Assembly: GCF_001949145.1 (NCBI RefSeq)
Contig: NW_019091699.1
Location: 45,773-109,772, forward strand
Direction of reading: 5' to 3'
Source: Acanthaster planci
Taxonomy: Eukaryota > Echinodermata > Asteroidea > Valvatida > Acanthasteridae
DNA: 64,000 nucleotides
Of the stretch, positions 22,401 to 30,441 are shown piece after piece (the first letter of the stretch is position 1; each line of letters starts with the position of its first letter). The notes below the pieces were generated by a model, which worked only from the letters and a program-made list of their open reading frames with translations, was not told the origin of the DNA and made no database searches. A program made the position numbers and the translations under genes.

Positions 22401-24218
22401 CCTCTCGCCAGGGTGAGACGTTCACACCAGGACTGTTATTAGTTATAAAGATGACCACAGAAGTTGACTGGGGTGGGATCTGAACCCGGGACCTCCGGAG
22501 CACCGCACCACCGCTCTACCATCTGAGCTATGCAGCCCCATGTTGGCGGTTCTTCCCGTTTGTTAATATTTTCGTTTGGTGGGAGCTAGTCGGGGGCTGT
22601 TAACCCCTTCGCTACGGATGACTGCTACTACAGCACAGCACCTTTGTGTGAGCATTAGTGCATACCACACATACAGTCTATTCACCATGCAGCTGCTGGT
22701 TCAATGGGGCCTGCTGCTGGACAAAGCCCTCCATTCAGGGCATACCACAGCCCAGCAGTCACGGTCAAAATAATCCCACCGTGAAGGGGTTAAACCCAAA
22801 CATCTATAGCTTAGGATCTTGCCCCTAAAGCATGATACAAGCAACATGAGCAATGTTGCATCCCCGAGAAGTGATGAACTGGGATTCATGTCCGGAGGAA
22901 TGTTGGCAATCCACCCCGAGTTGAAGTGTACGCTCACTGGCGAAAGAAAGACAAACTGGTACGAAATTTTCCCAACTGGGTTCTTGCGTGCATTCGGTGT
23001 GCACCCAAAGCCCATACATTCCAGAGTAAATTCATTACACATACTCAGCATGCTCTGCTTCAAATACGCATAAACGTGCTTACCTGTGCAGTAAGTTCAT
23101 ACCAAAAGACTGTCAATTTCATTTAAAAACACGCCCTCTTTTGTTCCCGCTCAGAGTGGATACAGAAAATACCAGAGTACACACCTGATGTTTGCAGCTG
23201 ATAGCAGATCAGATCTTTAGTGGTATTTGCATGACTACACATGTGGTTATATACTGATGATACCATTGAATTCCAAACGTGACACGCCCTATGGAAAGAA
23301 TAGCCAAAAGGCATCAGTTCGCAAGAGTAGACCAAACATTCTTTGTTGGTAATACACTCCTTGGTGTCATCCGAATGAAAGAAGACACTGTGTGGGCGAA
23401 AGATGTCGATGGTGCCCATTGATTTTCACTTTGCAAGATTCTTACGAAGAAGGTCTGCGACTCAAAAGTGGCTCCGGTGACTTCAGGTCACATATAACAA
23501 TCTCCCATGAACTAAGCAGAGGCTCCTATCTTTGTAGACAAAAGACTGACCACCAAGGCCAATAATTGACCTGAGGACCAGTGTTGTAGTCAGGACCGTC
23601 ACAAGACCAGTCACCAGTAACAGGTTGAACAATGACAAAGGAATGCCTTTGTTGCAGTTCATTTGAATAGCTTGGTCTTGTGTTGGTCTTGTGTGGTCTT
23701 GTGAAGGTCTTAAGTGGTGAGGACAGTGGACTAACCACCAAGGACAGTGGAATGACCACTGAGGACAATGGATTGACTATCAAGGACTGAACACATTACT
23801 GAACTCAATAAATTGACCACCGAGGACACAGGAACATCCTTTGTGTCATGTCTTCTACGGTAAAAAATGAAACATGTACATACCTTTCTGCCTCTTGCAT
23901 ATGCATGAGAGATTAGCCCGTCCAATCAGTTTTTTCATTCGCTTTGTTTGATCACAGTTGCTTACTGTCGCAGTTCTCTCCATCCTGGTCACGGCTCCCC
24001 TGGGGGCCATCGCCATAGCGTTGGCTGGGCCACGCCTCCTCAGCAAGTCTGTCAACGAGGTGCCCAGAGACAACAACAACCGCCGACCTATAATCCATCT
24101 GGTAGGGACACCCCCAGAGAGCGAAGTCGTGGAGCTCTCCCCCGTCAGCCCCGAGCCGGATCATTCCAATCTGCTGGATAGGGGGGCCAAGGCTGCCCGA
24201 AACGATGAAAGCGTTTGA
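15720..24218 (+). CDS. SLC9B2: SLC9B/NHA-type sodium-proton antiporter, copy A
   Basis: Nine exons (15720-16461, 17390-17660, 18339-18514, 20358-20464, 20863-21012, 21190-21298, 21852-21988, 22311-22388, 23958-24218) join in frame to 676 codons plus TGA. The product is a membrane antiporter of the CPA2 class, closest in wording to vertebrate SLC9B2 (NHA2), which exchanges Na+ or Li+ for H+ as a dimer. Seen directly: LLCPPHG and EALPGG before the first core helix, RNVP, QAGLGLD, LVEAC, GFVLGAVTPAV, GIPTLVIAA, the Asp-Asp pair D378-D379, FGLIGAEV (E507), R532 and AWLPKATVQAAIGP (K560). All expected ion-site residues are present, so it should be transport-competent. The N-tail of about 165 residues has four YxxP motifs and a Cys cluster. 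The start could be Met1 or Met19. The name covers the SLC9B1/B2 ancestor; one-to-one orthology is not claimed. Confidence 0.93.
17390..17660 (+). CDS. SLC9B2: SLC9B copy A exon 2
   Basis: This 271-nt exon encodes GMLIVGFLLRNVPRIN, then SSALRSVALVVILLQAGLGLD, LVEAC and the WTWGFMLG end of a helix. The Glu in VEAC matches the position of human NHA2 Glu215 (from memory), part of a proposed salt bridge. It has the same length and phases as exon 2 of copy B. Confidence 0.95.
18339..18514 (+). CDS. SLC9B2: SLC9B copy A exon 3 (ion-site DD motif)
   Basis: This 176-nt exon encodes FVLGAVTPAVIVPS, GYGVAKGIPTLVIAAASC, then Asp378-Asp379 and ILAISAFG. The Asp-Asp pair is the sodium/proton-binding site of electrogenic CPA2 antiporters, D278-D279 in human NHA2. 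The acceptor is GTGCAG and the donor GTAGAA. Confidence 0.95.
18596..18839. mobile_element. MITE with long terminal inverted repeats
   Basis: The ends match as inverted repeats over about 40 bases, containing GAGCTGCTTAAGC and GCCAATTT. An inner inverted pair (GGTTACCAGC with GCTGGTAACC) makes the whole 240 bases one hairpin. It is non-coding, in intron 3 of SLC9B copy A. I recall similar GGGCCAATTTCATAGAGCTG ends as common in echinoderm DNA, but this is unverified. Confidence 0.8.
20358..20464 (+). CDS. SLC9B2: SLC9B copy A exon 4
   Basis: The exon encodes DLVYNILRGPLELVVGVAFG and GVVLWYLPDRYQ. It aligns with the helix after the DD helix. It splices directly onto exon 3; copy B has an extra cassette at this junction. 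The donor is GTAACT, phase 0. Confidence 0.92.
20863..21012 (+). CDS. SLC9B2: SLC9B copy A exon 5
   Basis: This 150-nt, phase 0-0 exon encodes KSFVMRRTFLLFGGGLFV, then FSGAGPLGCLTMAFVAGYGW. The Gly-rich GAGPLGCL segment corresponds to GSGGLCTL in human NHA2. The acceptor is CTTTTTCAG. Confidence 0.94.
21190..21298 (+). CDS. SLC9B2: SLC9B copy A exon 6
   Basis: This 109-nt exon encodes EPVVKNIDFLWVIFEPLLFG followed by LIGAEVAVETVQPATIG. Glu507 of the GAEV motif is kept here and replaced by Ala in copy B. The donor is GTGAGC, phase 1. Confidence 0.94.
21852..21988 (+). CDS. SLC9B2: SLC9B copy A exon 7
   Basis: This 137-nt exon encodes LGLATLFIGLVARLVASFLA, then KMNLKEKIFIALAWLPKATVQ. Arg532 occupies the place of the core Arg (human Arg432, from memory) and Lys560 the conserved PKATVQ lysine. 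The donor is GTAGGA. Confidence 0.95.
22311..22388 (+). CDS. SLC9B2: SLC9B copy A exon 8
   Basis: This 78-nt, phase 0-0 exon encodes AAIGPVALDTAIKQGAGKEY and EELGTQ, the conserved loop after PKATVQ. The acceptor is TTTCACAG and the donor GTTAGT. Confidence 0.94.
22467..22540 (-). mobile_element. tRNA-derived SINE head
   Basis: On the minus strand the sequence has a tRNA-like A box (TAGCTCAGATGGTAGAGC) and B box (GGGTTCAGATCCC) at normal spacing. The acceptor and T stems do not pair cleanly, so this is a SINE head or pseudo-tRNA, not a working tRNA gene. It lies in intron 8 of SLC9B copy A. Confidence 0.7.
22600..22793. mobile_element. piggyBac-like MITE with TTAA duplication
   Basis: A 186-base core starts CCCCTTCGCTACGG and ends CCGTGAAGGGG, flanked on each side by TTAA. 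TTAA duplication with CCC-starting ends is the signature of piggyBac elements. The inside is non-coding. A diverged relative lies at 32665-32836 in copy B. Confidence 0.78.
23716..23837. repeat. 21-bp imperfect minisatellite
   Basis: Three to five units of about 21 bases follow the pattern GAGGACAGTGGAxTxACCAC. Units start near 23717, 23738 and 23759, with a more diverged one near 23820. The array lies in intron 8 of SLC9B copy A, about 120 bases before the last exon. Confidence 0.7.
23958..24218 (+). CDS. SLC9B2: SLC9B copy A exon 9 (last helix and C-tail)
   Basis: The exon encodes LLTVAVLSILVTAPLGAIAI and GPRLLSKS, the last helix. A polar cytoplasmic tail of about 55 residues follows (NNNRRPIIH, ESEVVELSPVSPEPDHSNLL), ending in TGA. 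The acceptor is GATCACAG. The tail is acidic and Ser/Pro-rich. Confidence 0.92.
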   Translation: MLTVAVLSILVTAPLGAIAIALAGPRLLSKSVNEVPRDNNNRRPIIHLVGTPPESEVVELSPVSPEPDHSNLLDRGAKAARNDESV

Positions 24219-26887
24219 AGAATTTGTTCAGTCCTGACTGCGCCATGGATGAAACACAGAGGTGATGTGTTCTGAATTTAGCACTGGACTGAGAGAATTG
24301 AAGGATGACAGGGTATTGCCAATAATTCCCACCGTTCAAAAACTTTCCCAGAGCAATATTAATTATGACAATTAAATAATTGCTTTGTCTGCGTGTAAAG
24401 CCGTTTCCGTGGAAATGATGAAATTTTTCTGTAGAGTTTAATATGATGAAGCATTCTACTTTTGGTCTTCTAATTGGTTTAAGTAAGCAAAAGATGATTC
24501 ATTAAGAAATAATTCACTAAAGGTTGTAAATATGATTTCCCTACCAACGTTTCAAGAGTCCAGCTTGTGTGAAAAGGAAGTGAAGTGTTGTATTTACAGC
24601 ATAAGGGCCACCGCTGAACGGACAAATTTACTCGGACAGTACTCTTGGTGAAGGAATTTTTTTTCATGATTTGTCCTAAAGGTGCGCCACAAAGACAGTT
24701 AGCCAGCTGAGACATTTTTTTCAAAAAAGGGCAATGGGCATGCAAGGAGAAAGCAGCTGAAATCACAAGAGCTTGAACGTGTTCGGCCACTCTGATAAGG
24801 CCAACCTTGCACGCAAACACCGATGTTCTCAAATGACCAATGGTACACTTTCGTTTTTGAGCAGGAGGTGTCGGATTACCCAACTTGCTCACTCTATGCC
24901 CCATGATTTCAAGCATCAGTCAAGGTCGGGACAAATATGGAAACGGCGTGTACTTTGTTGGCTGTAATGAGTGTATAGTACTAATTCTTTGTGATGTGGC
25001 TCATTAACCTCTTTAACAAATTAATTTTCTTGGGCAAAGAAATAAGTACTGTATTATGCTTTGGCCATTAAAACGTACTTTAGTCAATTTGTGTAACTTT
25101 ATTCATCTCTTTATAAGAGAGTAGTGATAACAGGTGGTAGCCTCATTGTTGTATGAAATCTAGTGTCTGGGTCAGTGACCTTTACCTCACTTTACAGTAT
25201 TCGTGTGTTGCTTTCGGTGTTTATGATTCTGAATGTGTGAATTTTTTACTTAATCGATGTCATTGTACTGCAGACTGGCTATTAAATGTTTCAACCTATT
25301 TCCACAATTTGTCCATGTAAATATTGCATAATGCTATGACTCAGATGAACTAGTTGTGGTTAAAGTTTATTCTGCTTTGTGAGCTGTAAATTTTATCTTT
25401 AAGAAAGTGTATTCAAAATTCCTCTTCTTTATTTTGTATACAACCATTAAATATGATATTCTAGATCAGGTAGGCCTAGATGAACTATGAACCAATAATT
25501 CGGAATTGTGGTTAAAATACTAATGTTTTTGAAAAAATTTAGAACATAAATGCCCATCTTAGGGCAAAAATTGGACGTTTGTTGAGTGAATTAATTCATT
25601 GTGCCTTGCTGTGTACCCAGTTAAAAAGGGATACCACAAAGAAGTTTCATAGAAATTTCTCGAAATGATTCCCGTATTTGTGAGGTGGAGAACAGCTTTC
25701 CCTGCTAAAGTTGTCTGAACGTTGTGCAGCACCCTGAAAAAGTACTACTCTGTACTCCCCCCCCCCCCCGATTATTTGAATATCTTCTGGTACGTCCATC
25801 AAAAACATTAGGAAAAGAACACGTAAAGGGTTTTTATTTTCTTTGTTAATTCCTGATCGGTTTGAGTTTTCGAGAGGGCGCTACCGCGATTACATCATTG
25901 CCAAGATAAGAGGGCTCGAATTCAAAAAAATAATCAAAAGAGGGCGCTATTTCAAAAGCGTGAATCTGGGAGATGTACTGTCTGGGATAAAGAAATCAAT
26001 GAAATTCAAGTCAACTTCACAAGTTCAACAGACACGACTGCGTCTACCGATTGCTGACGGTCTGTTCTTTTACCGCTTCGTTGTAACTGAGTGATTTTTT
26101 TTATGTTGGCTTTATATTAAATTTTATTGCTAATGTTCTTCATGGTTGTTCACATGACGTGGCCCAGGCATACCCTGGCCGCATTAATGACGAAAGCGCC
26201 GAGGCCTCCAAACGTCCAAGGTAGTCGTGTTGCGGGTGAATAACCATCACAATTTTTACATCGTATGGCCCCACAAAGTAGTTGATACTAAAATAAAGCT
26301 GAATAATGTGTCTAGTGATTAAAGGCCCTAACTTATCGATTGAACGAATTTATGTATCCGAAATAACCACTCCAAATCCATAATCTTACCAAGTTTTTGT
26401 CACTCCTGGCTTAAGCAGCGTGTTATTCAACAGGCCTCGAAATAGTAGTAGCCCAGCGTACAAATTCCAGGGGGCATCTTAAACTTTGTTCCTTGGTTGC
26501 CCGGCTGGCTAGTAGAAAATTCAGAATAAGCCTACCTGTTAAAACTTATATCAAAATAAATACATGTATTCAATATAAATCAATATATAAATATCAGAAA
26601 GTAAGCAAAAAGTGGCATTTTTTGGATAATGTGAGCAACCCAAATGAGAGGAAAGATGGAGCAAAGAGGTGATTTTGTTCCCGACTCTGTTACCAGTGAC
26701 TCAAGCGATGTTTAAACTAACACACATGCTTCTTTATTTATACCATCAGCCTTTTATTTTCTGATATGTCAAATTCTTTATTAGTGAGCTGATAATAGAT
26801 TTCGGTTTTTAGATTTTTTATATATGGGCTAGTAAATCTTTAAACAGGCTAGTAAAATATCCAGTTAACTGCCCGATATATATGACA

Positions 26888-27025
26888 CCACTGTATACTG
26901 AGTGTTTCCCCCCCCCCCGAAGATTTGTGAAAAAAAACCCCACAAGCGTACTAGGGTGGGACTTGAACCCACAACTTCCTGCTTACTAGTGCAGACGTTT
27001 TAACCACTAAGCCACCAAGCTTGCC
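26888..27025 (-). mobile_element. tRNA-derived SINE, minus-strand copy
   Basis: On the minus strand there is an A box TGGCTTAGTGG and a B box GGTTCAAGTCC. A tail follows that ends near ACTGAGTATACAGTG on that strand. It pairs with the plus-strand copy at 27131-27272 to form an inverted repeat. Confidence 0.8.
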
Positions 27026-27130
27026 GATGTCGGCTGGCTGGTTCGAGTCAGATTTTTCATCAGCCTTCAGGGGCAAACACTGAGTTTACAGTGTTATAAT
27101 ACAATCTGACTTGAACCAGGCAGGCGACAC

Positions 27131-27272
27131 CGGTAAGCTCGGTGGTCGAGTGGTTAAGACATCCGCACTAGTAGACAGGAAGTTGGGGGTTCGAGTCCCA
27201 CCCGAATATACTTGTGGTTTTTTTCACAAGCCTTTGGGGGAAGACACTGAGTATACAGTGTTATAATACACG
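27131..27272 (+). mobile_element. tRNA-derived SINE, plus-strand copy
   Basis: The A-box-like GTGGTCGAGTGGTTAAG and B box GGTTCGAGTCC are followed by a TTTTTTTCACAAGCCTTTGG tail and ACTGAGTATACAGTG. A 3'-only fragment of the same family (about 27055-27105) lies between the two inverted copies. The head resembles a Ser/Leu-type tRNA, but no intact cloverleaf is claimed. Confidence 0.8.
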
Positions 27273-27304
27273 TCGGGCGGGGCAAAAAAAAATCCAAAAT
27301 TAAT

Positions 27305-28212
27305 TTACTTCTCCCCGGCGCAAATCCATCCTTGGAAATAAATTAGTTGTTGTTTTTGCAGGTAGATTTTCAGGATTGAATTAAACTCTTTTAAAAGATT
27401 GTTTCCTGCTTCCTGAATTTTGTTTGAATGCCGCTGCTCTTGTGCAACGGAGTCAAGTTTCAGCAGAGTTGTCTCCTGAAGCTGTTGCTCAATGATTTGC
27501 CGTGCCATCGTTGCTTGGCGCCCCGTTTTGCACGGTGTGACGTAATTGTTTTGGCTAGTATCTGCATCTTTCACTGGCGACACTGCTGATGAGGAGGGAG
27601 TTGAGGATTTCGATGGTGGTTCTGGACAACTGTAGCAACAGCTGTGGAGACCGGTGGCGACATACGAGAAACCAGTGATTCAGGATTAACTGCTGGATCC
27701 CCACAAATGACATCGTCCACTGGATCAAGCAACTCCCATTCTCCTTTCCCTCATCCTGTCTTTGTCTTGTCACATATGGCTTTGTATCTAGAACAAGATA
27801 ACAATGATAATCACGTGGAAATTATTTTTTTACTAAGGTGAAAAAAAAGTTAAGGGTACGAAAAGGCTAGACTAAAATTACCCTGAGGTAAGTATCAGAA
27901 AAGTGTCACATCTCAAAAAGAAATACAGTACGATATATGTAAGCGAACAATACAGGCCGTGCAATGCCAGTAGGGCCTCCTGACGATAGGTTTTTGTACC
28001 TGTGCTTCAGATTTCTCCACTGTTCACTGGGTGCCTGTCATATCTGGAAAGCCCTTGTCAGCCATCCTTTCTGCCACCATATCCCATGCAGTTTCTTATG
28101 AATGCTGTTGCTTTCAAACTTATCTTTGAGACACTGGAAGCAGTCTATCTGTGCCAGCAAAGAGGGTGTTGTCCACTGGAAGCCTATGTTATTTGTGACA
28201 ATATACCGTATA
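27305..28212 (-). pseudogene. Broken Myb/SANT-like (trihelix) DNA-binding gene, transposon-associated type
   Basis: On the minus strand near 28180-27980 a Myb/SANT-like domain can be read across frames: WTTPSLLAQID, LKDKFESNSIHKKLH, then MVAERMADKGFPDMTGTQ in a second frame, then EQWRNLKHRYKNLS back in the first. The pattern of W at the start and QWRNLKHRYK at the end is typical of MSANTD and Harbinger-associated Myb proteins. At least two frameshifts and a stop break it. A downstream open frame (27583-27305) carries a helical C-terminal segment (ARQIIEQQLQ ... LLKEFNSILK), as such proteins often have. It is best read as a dead copy; function none expected. Confidence 0.68.
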
Positions 28213-29807
28213 GTACCGTAGTAAAAAGTGGTCGGACGTTGACCAAATTGATTTTCAAGATCTGTTCATTTTTTTGTCCCATTTGAAAACACCATTACCT
28301 TCTTAACACCAAGGCATTATGATGTTAGTAATAATTTAGACTAGACCCTGCACATCTGTGCTCATTAAATAGGCCCTAATTGTTGTAGCAAACGTTCACT
28401 ATGTAGTCCAATGTATGATATTGATGTATTGGGGATTTCTTTTTGTTGTTAACATGAAAATGTGCCCAACCTGTACAAAATAAACCAGAAAAAAAAAAGC
28501 ATTTGCTGCTGGGTGACATGTTTTCACTGCCCCTCATGACCGACATGACTAAGACATTTGAAAGTTGAAGGATAATTTCACTGCGGTGTTTGTACGCATC
28601 AGAATGGAAAGAAGCTACAAATGTACAAGGTCTTGTTCCCAGTGTACTAGTGTGCATCACTAATCCAACTCGTGGCCCATTCTTTGAGGCGACTCTGCCA
28701 AGTGCCACCATGCATGCCGCATTGCTGTCACAGCTTTTCACTGTGCACATCCAGTAGGGGTGGCCGATGCGCTGTCCACCCGTCCTGTGCGTGCTGCATC
28801 ACTGGGTCCCTGTGCACATCATGCCCGGCAAGTCGAGGTCATAACGTAACACATGTAACTTTGCCCAAACACATCGAGTGGTAATCTTGTTAAATGCCCC
28901 GCACTCCGTCTTGTTCATGCCCTGCTCGGTCGAGTTGTAATAGATGACTTGGTAAATGGTCGAGTTGTCCCGCCAATGGAGTTGTCTCAGTGGTTGAGTA
29001 GTGGGATCGAGTTGTCGGACAGCCCTAATGCAGCCACTGTAGAATTCAGTTACTTCCAGAACTGTAACTTGGATAAGGTTTGTAAAAACCTTACACTTCT
29101 TGAAGTAGGATTAAGTGGGAATTGAAAATTCCAATGGTTGCTTAAGGTTCACCTACTTTTGAACAAAAGATGAATTTCCCGTTCAAGTGGGAAACCTTCC
29201 TATCCAGTACCAACACTTGTAGCGGTAAGGTACGAACGGTAGCTTGGCATTATGTCAACTCAGAACTTCATTAACTTGGTACCTCACCAACTTGGTACCC
29301 AATCAGGTCAGCAGGTACTGCATGTGCAACTCTTGCCATTATTTCTGGGACATTCTACCAAAACAAAAAAATTAACAGAATACAATATATAAATTTTTTA
29401 CAAATTAGGCCTATAATCAATTGAAACAAGACTGTAAGTCTGTGAAAAAGAAAATGTTAGCACGTGCATACTACAACCGTGCAACGGTTCCTCGATTGCT
29501 TTGTAAAGCACATGCATGGATGAACGACCACATATTTCCATGTACTCTGTACCTGAAAGCTTGCATGTGTTCTTGGCAACAGCAACAATAGGTGAACGGC
29601 ACGTGATGGAAAAACGGTCTCATGAGAATTTGGCTCTCAATTTTTTAAAATTTGTTTGACATATGGTACTTTTAAGTCACTTTTTACAGGTTCCTCAAAC
29701 TTACAACTGTTTTTTCCATGTTCTGCTTTGAACCCAAAGGGCCCATGTGGATTTCTTGAGGCAAAGAGAAAATCTTGAAGAAAACATCGTAATACTACTA
29801 GGCAGAT

Positions 29808-30441
29808 ATGGGAGGAAACATTGTCTCGACATCCTACAAGACAGGGAACACCACAGACCTGGAGGTGGCAAAGCCCGAGGACTATTCCACCTTCCAGGAT
29901 GAGAAGAGCCAATACGCAAGCCCCAATAGCACTACAATGAATAGTACACCGGATACGAGCATTCCCTTAGAAGGGGGTGGAGATGATACCTTGGCCGACG
30001 GTGAGGAGGAGGAAAGTGCACCGTGGCACGGCTTGCCGATGGGTGTAGACGAGCACGGTAGCTTTGCCGTCATCAACACCGACGTCCCGATGAACCACGT
30101 TCAGATGAGCTATCCTGAAGACAGGGAGCCCCAGTGTTGCTTGGGGTTGAGGGACCGATGCAAGATGGCCTGTCGGCCGTGTCTGGCCAAACACAATCAG
30201 CTTCCCCCGGACCCGTCCCACCGTGCCCGGCTCAAGTTTGCCGTCCTGTGCCCGCCTCACGGCCTCGTGGCCAAGGTCGTCCTGAATGTCACAATCGTGG
30301 TGCTGCTGTGGGCGGTACTGTGGTCCATCACCGGGGCTGAGGCCTTGCCCGGTGGGAACCTTTTTGCCATCTATGTTCTTGTGGTCGTGGCAGCTCTTGG
30401 AGGAAAACTCATTGAGTTAGTTCACTTGCCGGCCTTGCTAG
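29808..30441 (+). CDS. SLC9B2: SLC9B copy B exon 1
   Basis: The exon encodes residues 1-211 plus one base. Tail landmarks: MGGNIVSTSYK, a single YxxP motif (YASP, Tyr36), an acidic patch (GEEEES) and a Cys cluster (CC-x6-C-x3-C-x2-C), then LCPPHG and EALPGGNLFAIYVL. The start is the first in-frame ATG, with a purine at -3 (GATATGG). Upstream ATGs are out of frame or blocked. The donor is GTGAGT. Confidence 0.87.

Larger units (their letters stand above)
24219..29807. other. Spacer between the tandem SLC9B genes
   Basis: This 5.6-kb interval holds the copy A 3' UTR at its left end and the copy B promoter at its right end. ATTAAA sites near 24371, 25067 and 25445 are candidate poly(A) signals; none stands out. 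Besides UTR-like DNA it contains SINEs (26.9-27.3 kb) and a broken Myb/SANT-like gene (27.3-28.2 kb). I see no other gene. Confidence 0.6.

Noticed and set aside
22467-22540. Possible functional tRNA gene
   Set aside because: Internal A and B boxes are good, but the acceptor and T stems do not pair properly, fitting a SINE head.
22701-23063. 120-codon minus-strand frame sharing DRDCWAVVCP with another at 32598-32852
   Set aside because: The shared peptide comes from the MITE copies in both introns read in the same frame; it is not a gene family.
25843-26094. 83-codon open frame with many basic residues
   Set aside because: It contains a repeated GAGGGCGCTA motif, no known domain, and lies in probable 3' UTR or spacer.
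29808-29830. N-myristoylation of copy B (begins MGG)
   Set aside because: The residue at position 6 is Val, where the consensus wants a small residue, so the site is not convincing.
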